Of a stretch of 64,000 nt of DNA, positions 8,804 to 17,559 are shown piece after piece (position 1 is the first letter of the stretch; each line of letters begins with the position of its first letter). Under the pieces are notes generated by a model. That model made no database searches, had not been told where the DNA came from, and saw only the letters and a program-made list of their open reading frames with translations. The DNA lies in the NCBI GenBank assembly GCA_034440395.1, contig JAWXBW010000009.1:62001-126000 (forward strand), in the 5' to 3' direction. The DNA is from JAAUTS01 sp034440395 (GTDB lineage Bacteria > Verrucomicrobiota > Verrucomicrobiia > Methylacidiphilales > JAAUTS01). Both the position numbers and the translations under genes were made by a program.

Positions 8804-9745
8804 ATGAGCCATGCACCCTTTTTAACTGTTCAGAATCTCAGCTACTCCTATAGCGAGCGACAAGCGTTAAAAGATTTTTCCCTCGAACTTAACCAAGGAG
8901 AAATCTTCGGATTACTCGGACCGAATGGTGGCGGTAAAAGCACCCTCTTTAAACTTCTTACCACGCTACGCCCTCTACAGCTCGGCGATATCCAGCTCGA
9001 CGGGCTTTGCTACCGTTGCTCGCCTCGTGAATTACGCTCCCTCATCGGAACCGTTTTCCAAAGCCCTGCTTTAGATAAAAAACTCAGCGTTTACGAAAAT
9101 CTTTGGCATCAAGGCAAATTGTTCAACCTCCCTTCACCGATCCTAAAAAAACGCATTGATCTCTTAACTGAACGTTTTGGAATAAAAGATCGCCTCAGAG
9201 ATTCTGCCGAAAAACTTTCCGGCGGACTTCAACGTCGAGTCGAAATAGCCAAGGCACTCCTGCATCAACCTAAACTCCTCATCATGGACGAACCTAGCAC
9301 AGGGCTTGATCCAGGCATACGTCTGGAGCTGTGGGATTACTTGCAAGAGATTCGCCGCAGCGACGGTATTACCATTCTCCTTACCACCCACCTCCTTGAT
9401 GAAGCAGAACGCTGTGACCGCATCGCCATCATCCATGAAGGGCACCTAATCACTGAAGGTAAACCGCTAGCCCTCTGCGAAGCTCTGGGCGGTCAGGTTC
9501 TCAGCGTCACCACGGAAAATACATCGGATATTCTTGATCTCATAAAAACTGAACTCGGCACTACCCCAAAAATCTACGGTAACGAAGTACGACTACGTTT
9601 AACGTCCGACTTTGATAAAATGAAGACTTCCACTCTCGCCGCCCGCCTCGCAGATCATCCCCAAGTTCAAGCCGTCACACTCTCTCGTCCCAGCCTCAGC
9701 GACCTCTATCTTGAAAAAACAGGTAAGTCTTGGACACAACATTAA
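8804..9745 (+). CDS. ABC-2 type exporter, ATP-binding subunit (DrrA/NodI-like)
   Basis: 313 residues. Walker A GPNGGGKST is at 39-47, the Q-loop at VFQSPAL (84-90), the signature LSGGLQRR at 138-145, and Walker B LLIMDEP at 158-164 followed by STGLDPG. The C-terminal 90 residues after the ATPase core are the DrrA-type extension. It powers the membrane subunit encoded next, forming a drug, lipid or polysaccharide exporter at the inner membrane; the substrate is not shown. It follows hemA by 7 bases and is probably co-transcribed. A hemA-exporter pairing could hint at cytochrome or haem work, but DrrA-type exporters are not specific to that. Confidence 0.9.
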   Translation: MSHAPFLTVQNLSYSYSERQALKDFSLELNQGEIFGLLGPNGGGKSTLFKLLTTLRPLQLGDIQLDGLCYRCSPRELRSLIGTVFQSPALDKKLSVYENLWHQGKLFNLPSPILKKRIDLLTERFGIKDRLRDSAEKLSGGLQRRVEIAKALLHQPKLLIMDEPSTGLDPGIRLELWDYLQEIRRSDGITILLTTHLLDEAERCDRIAIIHEGHLITEGKPLALCEALGGQVLSVTTENTSDILDLIKTELGTTPKIYGNEVRLRLTSDFDKMKTSTLAARLADHPQVQAVTLSRPSLSDLYLEKTGKSWTQH

Positions 9746-9783
9746 TCCCATCCCTATCACCAATCCCAAAACTTAATTCCACT

Positions 9784-10578
9784 ATGTCATCACTAGCCGC
9801 AGATTTTTCCGCTACGCAAAGCCTTTTATGGCGCGAGATTATTCGTTTTCTACGCCAACGTAGCCGCATCGTTGGAGCCTTAGCCACTCCCATTATTTTC
9901 TGGCTCTTCCTTGGCTTCGGTGTGGGTCAATCTTTTCATGACAGTTCCCTGCCAGGTGCCATGAACTATATTGAGTATTTTTTTCCCGGCACCATCGTCA
10001 TGATCATTCTCTTCACCGCCATTTTTTCAACGATCTCCATTATTGAAGACCGCCGCGAAGGTTTCTTACAAGGTGTCCTTGTAGCTCCTGTTTCACGCGG
10101 CAGTATCGTGCTGGGAAAAGTGTTAGGTGGTGCCGTACTCGCCGCAGGGCAAGCATGGCTAGTCTGTCTGGCCGCACCCTTTGTCGGGTTTCATTTAGAT
10201 GCCACTGGAATCCTAAAAATTCTACTCCTCGTTCCGCTTCTGTCCGTCATGCTAACTGCACTGGGTTACCTCATCGCATGGCCTATGGATTCCACCGCTG
10301 GATTCCACGCTATCATGAATATTTTCTTAATTCCCCTCTGGCTGCTCTCAGGCTCCCTCTTCAGTGTGCAAGGCGCCCAAGGACTCATTGCCGTGCTCAT
10401 GCACATTAACCCCCTCACCTACGGCTTGGCCGCTATGCGCTACTGCATGTATCCTGCTAATTCCCCATGGTTAGGCTCGCTCCCATCTGAAAGTTTTTGT
10501 TACATCGTGACTGTCGTAACAACGCTTCTACTGCTAGCAGGTTGCTTTGCTGTTACCTTGCACGAACGCAAGGCTTAA
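9784..10578 (+). CDS. ABC-2 type exporter, permease subunit
   Basis: From ATG 9784 the protein has 264 residues and six hydrophobic helices, with the ABC-2 signature region LFSVQGAQGLIAVLMHINPLTYGLAAMRY before the last two helices. The EDRREGFLQGVLVAPVSR coupling segment typical of the family is present. A longer frame opens at TTG 9730 inside the ATPase gene, but its extra 18 residues are not hydrophobic and look unrelated to the family, so ATG 9784 is preferred. Its stop abuts the stop of the convergent aminotransferase with no spacer. Confidence 0.88.
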   Translation: MSSLAADFSATQSLLWREIIRFLRQRSRIVGALATPIIFWLFLGFGVGQSFHDSSLPGAMNYIEYFFPGTIVMIILFTAIFSTISIIEDRREGFLQGVLVAPVSRGSIVLGKVLGGAVLAAGQAWLVCLAAPFVGFHLDATGILKILLLVPLLSVMLTALGYLIAWPMDSTAGFHAIMNIFLIPLWLLSGSLFSVQGAQGLIAVLMHINPLTYGLAAMRYCMYPANSPWLGSLPSESFCYIVTVVTTLLLLAGCFAVTLHERKA

Positions 10579-11925
10579 TCATTTAGCCATGCGGTCTAGC
10601 GCAGTTTTCACGCCAGCAAAAAGGAAGTCAATTTCTGGTTTTGTAATAATCAAAGGTGGTGCCATCGCTAAAATATCTCGTATTCCGCGTACGATCACAC
10701 CTTGATCTCTCACCACCTTAGCGGCATGAACGCCTAAGAAACTATCAGGTCTCAGCGCTGCCCGACCTTCTTTAGGCACAAGCTCCAGAGCTCCGATCAA
10801 GCCGTAGCCGCGAGCCTCACCCACACAGGGATGCGTGGAGAGCTCGGTAAGTTTCGCTTGAAAATACGGGCCAGTAACGTCGCGTGTTCTAGGAATTAAC
10901 CCATCACTCTCGATTAAATTGATATTCGCTAACCCTGCCGCTGTCGTCACAGGATGCCCGCTATACGTATAGCCGTGGGCAAAGTAGCCTGTCTTAGTTA
11001 CCACATCAGAAACTTCATCACTTAATAAAGTGGCTCCCAGAGGTAGGTACCCACTTGTTAAACCCTTAGCCAAATTCATCAAGTCAGGTTTTAAATCCCA
11101 AAGACTACTGGCAAACCAATCCCCCAAACGCCCGAAGCCAGTGATGACTTCATCGGCCACAAATAAAATGTCATACTTACGACATAACTCACGCAACGAT
11201 TTTAGATAACCCGCAGGCGGCACGATCACCCCACCGGCTCCCTGAATCGGTTCCACAAAAAACGCCGCAATCGTATCAGCACCTTCCTTTAAAATGAGCT
11301 GCTCCGTCGCCTGCACACACCATTGTCCATACTCTTCTTTACTCATCTGCGTCTGCGCCACGTAGGCGTGAGGAGCCGGGGCATGAAGGAAACCTGCCAT
11401 AGGTAAATCAAACGGAGCGGTGCAACTAGGTAATCCCGTCATACTCGTCGTGGCGAGCGTTACCCCGTGATAAGCAAACTCACGCGTCATGATTTTTGTG
11501 CGCTTGGACTGACCTTTTAACTTATGGTAACTGCGGATGATTTTAAGAGCCGTCTCATTTGCCTCAGATCCAGAATTACTAAAGACCACATGATTCAAAT
11601 GGCTAGGTGCAAGCTGAGCCAAGCGATCCGCTAGTAGAATAGCTGGTTCCGTTGTGCTATTAAAAAAAGAAGGATAATAACAAAGCTTATGCATCTGCTT
11701 ATTCACCGCATCGATAATTTCCTTGCGGTTATAGCCGACATTCACACACCAGAGTCCTGCAAGACCGTCCAAGAGTTTTCGCCCTTTGTCATCAACCACA
11801 TAACATCCATCAGCCGATTCAATGACGTGAGTGCCCTCAGCGTGCATTTCCGTGTGATTGGTGAAGGGATGAATTTGATGAGCTTGATCCAACTCCCGGA
11901 GCGAGGATGATGATATCGTTTCCAT
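10579..11925 (-). CDS. Class III omega-aminotransferase (SpuC-like, pyruvate-dependent)
   Basis: 448 residues, the usual length for PLP fold-type I omega-transaminases. Features include HPFTNH near residue 20, LLDGLAGLWCVNVGY (55-70), the phosphate-binding SNSGSEAN, AFAYHG-type loop EFAYHGVT, the DEVITGFGR motif with the aspartate that contacts the PLP pyridine nitrogen, and LAKGLTSGYLPLGA with the Schiff-base lysine. The N-terminal motifs are closest to putrescine/polyamine-pyruvate aminotransferases. The likely role is transfer of an amino group from a diamine or beta-amino acid to pyruvate in the cytoplasm; the exact substrate is inferred. It stands alone, convergent with the ABC exporter. 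Confidence 0.85.
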   Translation of the reverse strand: METISSSSLRELDQAHQIHPFTNHTEMHAEGTHVIESADGCYVVDDKGRKLLDGLAGLWCVNVGYNRKEIIDAVNKQMHKLCYYPSFFNSTTEPAILLADRLAQLAPSHLNHVVFSNSGSEANETALKIIRSYHKLKGQSKRTKIMTREFAYHGVTLATTSMTGLPSCTAPFDLPMAGFLHAPAPHAYVAQTQMSKEEYGQWCVQATEQLILKEGADTIAAFFVEPIQGAGGVIVPPAGYLKSLRELCRKYDILFVADEVITGFGRLGDWFASSLWDLKPDLMNLAKGLTSGYLPLGATLLSDEVSDVVTKTGYFAHGYTYSGHPVTTAAGLANINLIESDGLIPRTRDVTGPYFQAKLTELSTHPCVGEARGYGLIGALELVPKEGRAALRPDSFLGVHAAKVVRDQGVIVRGIRDILAMAPPLIITKPEIDFLFAGVKTALDRMAK

Positions 11926-12062
11926 ACTAATAACTTAGAACGAAATCAGACTTTTACCACGTTAAATTAAGTATTGGGCACTGGATAAGTTAAGGAGGAA
12001 AACGACCTTCATTTTCTTCTAGCCCAAAAGAAAAACCTTCGCTACGTTCTTATTTCCATTCG

Positions 12063-12150
12063 GGGCAGGTGGCAGAGTGGTCGATTGCGCACGCTTGGAA
12101 AGCGTGTGTACAGCAATGTACCGGGGGTTCGAATCCCCCCCTGCCCGCCA
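12063..12150 (+). tRNA. tRNA-Ser (anticodon GGA)
   Basis: Acceptor arms GGGCAGG and CCTGCCC pair, the discriminator is G and the CCA end is encoded (12148-12150). The anticodon loop TTGGAAA sits in a CACGC/GCGTG stem and gives anticodon GGA (serine UCC/UCU). A long variable arm (about 12098-12122) confirms a class II tRNA, and the T loop is TTCGAAT in a GGGGG/CCCCC stem. It is 88 bases long. Confidence 0.96.
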
Positions 12151-12166
12151 AATAGGATTCGGCGGT

Positions 12167-12283
12167 TCTCGTGGCAACGAGAGGCTAACATAGATTCGAA
12201 CCGTGGTTCGTCTGCACTGTCCGCAAGGACACTCCCTTAATAAAGCCAAAGGCTCTTCAAGCAGTAATTTCCAAAGGAAATTA
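12167..12283. repeat. Row of five perfect short hairpins downstream of tRNA-Ser
   Basis: Five back-to-back perfect inverted repeats occur in 117 bases: TCTCGT/ACGAGA (12167-12182, loop GGCA), CGAAC/GTTCG (12197-12210), TGTCC/GGACA with a GCAA tetraloop (12218-12231), AGCC/GGCT (12244-12254, loop AAA) and TAATTTCC/GGAAATTA (12265-12283, loop AAA). No coding signal accompanies them. They may form a structured transcript or a processing/termination zone for the tRNA; the function is unknown. Confidence 0.55.
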
Positions 12284-12326
12284 ATCCCCTTCCCCTTCTA
12301 TTTTCCTGTCCTTTATTATTCGCCAC

Positions 12327-13511
12327 TCACAACTTCTTTAAACTAATGGGTTCCGCAACTTTATCCAAAAGGTCGATCAACTCAGTGTAAATGTAGAGCC
12401 GCTCTTTTCCAGACCCCTTGATTTCCTTTACAACTCCCACCGCTTTCAGGTTGTTTAAAGCAGCAGGGGCGGTGGGAACACTAACCTCAAGGGCAGAGGC
12501 CATGCTGGTGGCGTTTGCAATAGCTTTCCTTTTAAGTTGTTCATGCACCTGCCTCGCCGGAAAAGCGGCTCGTTTTAGCGTGGTGATTTTTTCCTGATCT
12601 TTCCTAAACAAGCTGGAAACGTCTAGACTAGTTTGCACAACTTGAGTGGTGGTTTCAACGACACCTGTCAAAAAAAATCTGACCAGCCCTCCCAATCACC
12701 CACCGCACGAACGGCACTAAGACGTTCGTAATAATCTTGGCGATTATTTTTAAAGAACAGGCTAAGATACAGATTCGGTTGCCGCAGATCACCCATCATC
12801 ATCAAAAAAAAGGTGATTAATAAACGGCCGATTCACCCGTTGCCGTCAAGGAATGGGTGAATAGTTTCAAACTGTGCGTGCAGTAGCCCCGCATCGATTA
12901 GGAGGTATAAGGCCTTTTTTCCAGATGAAGGTATTTCTCAAACTCACTTAGGCAGTCCGGCAAATAATCTGGTGGTGGCGGAACATATACGGCGTTGCTA
13001 GGGCGTGACCCGCCAATCCAGTTTTGCGATATGCGGAATTCTCCAGGTTGTTTGTTGCTGCCACGTCCTTTGGAGAGAAGAATGCCATGCATCTCCCTGA
13101 TGGGCCGCAGAGAGACAGGAAAACCTTCTTTCGCACGCCTGAGCCCATGTTCAAGGGCCTCAACATAGGATGAGACTTCCCCCACATCATCCACTGGCAC
13201 ACTAGGCACTTCATCGCTTTCATACAGCAATAAGTCAGCTAGTGAAGATTGGGTTCCTTCGATCTGGGATGACAGCACGGCCTCTTTCCGCACATAATAG
13301 TAGAGGAGCAGATTGCTTTCTGGCAGAATATCAGCCACAGCATCGAGTTTGCCTAGAGCCTGATTAGCCTTGGATAAAAGTTCTTGTAAAAGTTCTAGAT
13401 TTACAGCCGGCTGCGGCGGCAAAGGCGGTGCAGAAAAGCTTGATGCACCTCACCACCGACGCTGCTGCGTAGGTAAGAACCAAGACGGCCATGATTATCT
13501 GGCACAACCAT
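12327..13511 (-). pseudogene. Decayed Fic/DOC-family AMP transferase gene
   Basis: Pieces in three frames join into one Fic protein of about 395 codons (SoFic-like: Fic_N domain, Fic core, C-terminal winged helix). From ATG 13511 the frame reads GSYLRSSVGGEVHQAF, then shifts at the T-run 13434-13437 to PLPPQPAVNLELL and SSQIEGTQSS. This holds the inhibitory SxxxEG motif. A second shift at the run 12915-12920 leads to HAQFETIHPFLDGNG, where the next codon is TGA (12833-12835) instead of the conserved arginine of HPFxDGNGR. A third shift in the run 12670-12677 leads to LTGVVETTTQVVQ and the wHTH tail. Each shift is repaired by adding one base to a homopolymer. With the nonsense codon in the active site the gene is dead. 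Confidence 0.88.
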
Positions 13512-13852
13512 CCTTTCTTTTTAATACCCCAAAACAAAGTATATTACTTTATAGTTTGTTTGTGAAGCTAGGAAAGAAGCTGACGACTGTTCATACAGGT
13601 TAAAAAGAAGAGTTAAAGCGTTATACTTTGTTTCTAAGTCTAAACGTATAGCTAATGCTACACTTCGTTAGACCCGCTGTTTAAGATGGCTGTTTTGAAC
13701 ATTAAAAAGGCTATTTGCTTAAGTATTCTCGCACGGACTCGCTTGCCGAGATCTGATTGAAGCCGCATTCCACATACGTCGGCTATTTGATGTGTGTTGC
13801 TTCGTAATTGAGTATCCCATGGCATTTACCCAAATCTTTAAAAGACGACGCA
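13512..13852. other. Intergenic stretch upstream of the fic remnant, with an unassigned 55-codon frame
   Basis: This 341-base region lies between the fic remnant and xseA. It holds a small minus-strand frame, 13658-13825, starting ATG and encoding 55 residues with HQIADVCGMRLQSDLGKRVR; a faint likeness to the helix-turn-helix of AraC/XylR regulators is too weak to name it. It may be a fragment of a lost gene. The rest is AT-rich, and I see no hairpin, tRNA or clear promoter. Confidence 0.3.
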
Positions 13853-15106
13853 CTACTTCTCCACCACCACAGGCAAGTCACCATCGGCAAAGCGGATTTT
13901 TAGATGTTGCCTTTCCTCTGCTTCCTGCCGACTTCTGATAAGTTGCCCTTCCTTATCTACAGTGAGGGTGTAACCACGTTGCAAGGTTCTCGCAGGCGAA
14001 AGGAGTCGGAGTTGATCTTCTTGCGCTTTTAATAAGAGCCTCAACTGCACGAAACGGCGATTCGGATCCACCGCCTGCCAACGTCGCCCCAGATTACTCA
14101 CACACTCCCTCATCTGTTCACGTCGGACGAGGAGCCCGCGCTGCAAACGGTCTCGCAGGTCATCTACCCGTTGGAACCATTGCTCAACCACCCGAACGGG
14201 TTCTTTAAAAACATAGTGATCCCGTAGTTGGTTCAAGGTCCACCGTTGATTTTCCATTTGCGTGGCGACTTCCTTCCTAAGAGTTCGCTTGGTGGTCAGT
14301 AAATTCCCGCGCCACTCCTCATCCGAGGTGCTGACAAGCTCCGCCGCTGCTGATGGAGTGGGTGCGCGCAGATCCGCCACGAAATCGGCGATGGTAAAAT
14401 CAATTTCATGACCCACCGCCGAAATGATCGGGATGGTGGATGTGGCGATGGCTCGCGCCAAGTCTTCATCATTAAATGCCCATAAATCTTCGATGCTTCC
14501 GCCACCACGCGCCAAAATAATTACGTCAACTTCAGCCAATCGATTGAGTTCCAGCACGGCCGCCGTAATCTCCGCCGCCGCTCCCTGGCCTTGCACTTTG
14601 GATCCGAAGACTTGCACAAGCATGCGAGGGCAGCGTCGGCCTAAGATTTGCAAAAAATCACGGAGAGCGGCGCCCGTAGGTGATGTGACGATGGCTATTT
14701 TTTGAGGAAAGAAAGGCAGGGCTTTTTTACGCGTCTCTTCAAACAGCCCTTCTTCAAATAACTTTCTCTTCAATGCCTCAAACTGTTCCTGCAGCGTCCC
14801 CTTACCTTCAGGAATCATGCGGGTGACCCGGATTTGATATTCTCCCCGCACGTTGTAAACAGTTAACTCACCGAACACAACCACGCTCAGTCCATCTGTC
14901 GGTGTGAACTTCAACCCGCGCACATCTCCGCGAAAAAATACTGCCTTAATCTGAGCGTCCGCATCCTTGAGAGTGAAATAGATATGACCTGAACTTTGTC
15001 GTCTAAAGTTGGATATTTCGCCACGCACCTGCACGGAAGAAAAGCTGGACTCTAACAGATGGCGGATCTGTTGAGTCAAAGCTGTGACTGTGAGCGCAGT
15101 GGACAT
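13853..15106 (-). CDS. xseA: Exodeoxyribonuclease VII large subunit
   Basis: This is the catalytic large subunit of the nuclease that degrades single-stranded DNA to short oligonucleotides. The N-terminal OB fold reads VRGEISNFRRQSSGHIYFTLKD, and the catalytic domain has IAIVTSPTGAALRDFLQ, IILARGGGSIEDLWAFNDE and SAVGHEIDFTIADFVADLRAPTPSAAAE across several short motifs. A coiled-coil stretch precedes the C-terminal strand region with LQRGYTL. The length of 417 residues is normal. ATG 15106 gives the typical start; ATG 15133 would add nine residues and overlap the upstream phosphodiesterase by 14 bases. The small subunit xseB is not seen nearby. Confidence 0.95.
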   Translation of the reverse strand: MSTALTVTALTQQIRHLLESSFSSVQVRGEISNFRRQSSGHIYFTLKDADAQIKAVFFRGDVRGLKFTPTDGLSVVVFGELTVYNVRGEYQIRVTRMIPEGKGTLQEQFEALKRKLFEEGLFEETRKKALPFFPQKIAIVTSPTGAALRDFLQILGRRCPRMLVQVFGSKVQGQGAAAEITAAVLELNRLAEVDVIILARGGGSIEDLWAFNDEDLARAIATSTIPIISAVGHEIDFTIADFVADLRAPTPSAAAELVSTSDEEWRGNLLTTKRTLRKEVATQMENQRWTLNQLRDHYVFKEPVRVVEQWFQRVDDLRDRLQRGLLVRREQMRECVSNLGRRWQAVDPNRRFVQLRLLLKAQEDQLRLLSPARTLQRGYTLTVDKEGQLIRSRQEAEERQHLKIRFADGDLPVVVEK

Positions 15107-15119
15107 AGGAAGGTAAGCT

Positions 15120-15929
15120 CTAGCTTTTATCATCCTCTAGCAACGAAAGATCAACGACCATCTGGATACGCTCAATCGCAGTAGCTTTACCCGTTTCTTC
15201 ATCAATGTCTATGCAGACACCGTCCACCTGTAACTGCGCTGCGGAGATAGCCATTCGGATGGGCATTTGATTCCGATAACGCTGCATGATGGCATACTTA
15301 TCTCGTCCGATAACGGAGTCATGTCCGCCACAAAAACCTACATCTGTTATATAAGCCGTACCGCCCATTAGAATTTTATCGTCAGCCGTTTGCACATGGG
15401 TGTGAGTGCCCACCATGGCGGAGATGCTGCCGTCGAGTGAGTGTCCCACACAGATTTTTTCAGAGGTAGCTTCACAATGAAAATCAAGCAGGATACATTT
15501 AGTCTCTTCTCGCATTTTCTTAATTTCCGCTTCTAAGACAGGAAGCGGGTGTTCGGCTTGAATGGGCATAAAGGTGCGGCCTAAAGCGTTGAGGACGCCT
15601 AATTTTTTACCATTACCTGAGACCACCACAGAACCTTGACCCGGGCAACCAGCAGGGAAATTAATGGGTCGTATGAGTCTCGGCTCTTCCTCGAAAAAAG
15701 AGTAAATTTCTCGCTGATCCCAGCAATGGTCTCCCAAGGTAATTACGTCCACCTTAGCTCTCAATAAATCATAAGTAATGCGCGGGGTAATGCCGTTACC
15801 ACCCGCCGCATTCTCCCCATTGACCACAATAAAGTCTGGTGCTCTTTCCGCAATCAATTCTGGGATAGCCGCCCTAACCGCGTCACGACCTGCTTCTCCC
15901 ACCACATCTCCTAAAAAAAGTACACGCAT
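15120..15929 (-). CDS. YmdB-like metallophosphoesterase (TIGR00282 family)
   Basis: 269 residues, matching the family length. The dinuclear-metal motifs are visible: LGDVVGEAGR (residues 6-15), VVNGENAAGGNGIT (35-48), LGDHCWDQ (65-72), LDFHCEATSEK (148-158) and VGTHTHVQTADD (172-183). Known relatives (YmdB) hydrolyse 2',3'-cyclic nucleotides and affect RNA turnover and motility or biofilm state. It sits directly upstream of xseA with a tiny gap, so the two are probably co-transcribed. The cytoplasmic location is inferred from the lack of a signal peptide. Confidence 0.92.
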   Translation of the reverse strand: MRVLFLGDVVGEAGRDAVRAAIPELIAERAPDFIVVNGENAAGGNGITPRITYDLLRAKVDVITLGDHCWDQREIYSFFEEEPRLIRPINFPAGCPGQGSVVVSGNGKKLGVLNALGRTFMPIQAEHPLPVLEAEIKKMREETKCILLDFHCEATSEKICVGHSLDGSISAMVGTHTHVQTADDKILMGGTAYITDVGFCGGHDSVIGRDKYAIMQRYRNQMPIRMAISAAQLQVDGVCIDIDEETGKATAIERIQMVVDLSLLEDDKS

Positions 15930-16063
15930 AACTAAGGTTAAATGAACTCAGAAAAGCTGGGAAGATATAAAACGGTTGCGTTCAAGTATTTCTAAGACAG
16001 CTAATGTTTCAATCCCCCCTAAAAAGTGATTGCCTCTCGTCGTTAGACACGTACGGTTACTAC

Positions 16064-17062
16064 GTGATCAAACGTATAGCTGTTCTTACATCAGGCGGAG
16101 ATTCCCCAGGCATGAACCCGGCCGTCCGTGCTATAACGCGCACTGGACTAAGTAACGGCTTAGAGATTATCGGTATTGAAAACGGCTATCAGGGCATTTT
16201 TGATAACGAATTCCTACCTTTGGGCGCTCTCCAAGTCAGTGGTAAAATTCGTGACTCTGGCACGTTTCTTTCTACCAGTCGTTGCGCCAAAATGCGTGAA
16301 GACAACGGCCCAGCCGAAGCGGTGCGTACGTTGCGCGAGCAAAAGATTGATGCCTTGATTGTCATTGGAGGCGACGGCTCACTAACTGGAGCCCAGAAAA
16401 TTAATGAACTTGGCTTTCCCGTGCTAGGATTACCAGGCACGATCGATAACGACATCTACGGCACGGACATCGGGATCGGGGTAGACACGGCCTTGAACAC
16501 CATCATCCATCTCGTTGATATGGTTAAGGCTACCGCCGCCTCACATCGGCGTTGTTTTGTCATCGAAGTCATGGGACGCAGCTGCGGCTACCTAGCCCTG
16601 ATGAGCACGGTGACGACCGGTTCCCAAGTAGCCGTTATTCCCGAATATCGTTATAACATGGATAGCATCATCACGAGCTTAAACCGAAGGATGGAGCGTA
16701 AGCATAACAATAGTGTAATCATTGTCGCTGAGGGGGTCTGCTCAGGTGCTGATTTCATGAAACGTCTGGAAGACAACAGTAAAGGTAAATTTCAACAAGA
16801 AGTGCGCCTGACCGTTCTAGGCCATGTCCAGCGCGGTGGAGTACCTACGCATTATGACCGTTTACTGGCAACGCGCATGGGCGAGTTTGCCGTGCTCGGC
16901 CTTATGCACGGAGAAACGGGGAGCATGGTTGGTCTCGTGCAGGGTAAGATGCAACTACGCGACTTTGATCAAATTCTCGGTAAGAAAAAAACCTTACCCT
17001 CAGATGCCACACGCCTTGCCAGAAACCTCGGAATTGAAATCGGTGACGCAGTAGAGACATAA
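16064..17062 (+). CDS. pfkA: ATP-dependent 6-phosphofructokinase
   Basis: This enzyme phosphorylates fructose-6-phosphate in glycolysis. Motifs are IAVLTSGGDSPGMN (nucleotide loop), VIGGDGSLTGA, GLPGTIDNDIYGTD with the catalytic aspartates, and EVMGRSCGYLAL for substrate binding. The GGDGS form, rather than GGDDT, points to ATP and not pyrophosphate as donor. A longer frame begins at ATG 16004, but its extra 20 residues have no family counterpart. GTG 16064 gives V-I-K-R-I-A-V-L, the standard N-terminus, and 332 residues. It diverges from the ymdB-xseA pair and precedes the SRP RNA. Confidence 0.94.
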   Translation: MIKRIAVLTSGGDSPGMNPAVRAITRTGLSNGLEIIGIENGYQGIFDNEFLPLGALQVSGKIRDSGTFLSTSRCAKMREDNGPAEAVRTLREQKIDALIVIGGDGSLTGAQKINELGFPVLGLPGTIDNDIYGTDIGIGVDTALNTIIHLVDMVKATAASHRRCFVIEVMGRSCGYLALMSTVTTGSQVAVIPEYRYNMDSIITSLNRRMERKHNNSVIIVAEGVCSGADFMKRLEDNSKGKFQQEVRLTVLGHVQRGGVPTHYDRLLATRMGEFAVLGLMHGETGSMVGLVQGKMQLRDFDQILGKKKTLPSDATRLARNLGIEIGDAVET

Positions 17063-17134
17063 ACAACCAAGGCTCAAAGCCTCAACATATTTTCACTTGC
17101 GCCGTCACTCTTTAACAAGTAATTTTTAACCACG

Positions 17135-17223
17135 CCAGAATCCGTGGATTTTTAAGGCTTGCGAACCCCGCCAGGGCCGAAAGGCAGCAACGGCACCATG
17201 ACCTTGTGTGCCATGGATTCTGG
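17135..17223 (+). ncRNA. ffs: Signal recognition particle RNA, small bacterial type
   Basis: The conserved domain IV core is present around 17175-17198: GCCAGGGCCGAAAGGCAGCAACGGC-like sequence with the GGAA-type tetraloop replaced by GAAA. The outer stem CCAGAATCCGTGG (17135-17147) pairs with CCATGGATTCTGG (17211-17223) with a single G-U pair. A T-run follows at 17222-17230, so the outer stem may also help termination. At about 89 bases it is a 4.5S-type RNA without an Alu domain. Confidence 0.92.
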
Positions 17224-17264
17224 TTTTTTTATTTTACGCTAGTTTTTAAAATCACCTCATTTTT

Positions 17265-17549
17265 ATGTTTCGTCCTCCTGGAGAATGCCCTTCCTGCGGT
17301 GAGTTTGTCCCCGAGGGTTACAAGGCTTGCCCTTACTGCGGCGCTGACCACCTCTCAGGTTGGAAAGAAGAGGAAACAACTAACTCCGATGGCCTCGATT
17401 TACCGGATGAATCGTTCGATTATGACAACTTCGTTCAAGAAGAATTCGGCAACGGCTCACCTAAGAATAAGTTACACCCCATCTGGTGGCTAACCGCCTT
17501 AGTCCTGCTCCTTATTTTCATCATCGGTATCTGGGGTTGGAGTCATTAG
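17265..17549 (+). CDS. Zinc-ribbon, single-pass membrane protein
   Basis: 94 residues. Two CPxCG knuckles (CPSCGEFVPEGYKACPYCG across residues 8-26) form a zinc ribbon. An acidic linker follows (EEETTNSDGLDLPDESFDYD), then one membrane helix near the C-terminus (WWLTALVLLLIFIIGIWGW). It is therefore probably anchored with the zinc ribbon in the cytoplasm. Function unknown. It lies 41 bases after the SRP RNA and 10 bases before the TonB receptor. Confidence 0.8.
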   Translation: MFRPPGECPSCGEFVPEGYKACPYCGADHLSGWKEEETTNSDGLDLPDESFDYDNFVQEEFGNGSPKNKLHPIWWLTALVLLLIFIIGIWGWSH

Positions 17550-17559
17550 AACATTTTTT

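Noticed and set aside
12019..12249. Minus-strand frame across tRNA-Ser encoding a protein with a GGDSNPRY segment
   Set aside because: It is the well-known spurious frame antisense to tRNA genes; the tRNA structure explains the sequence.
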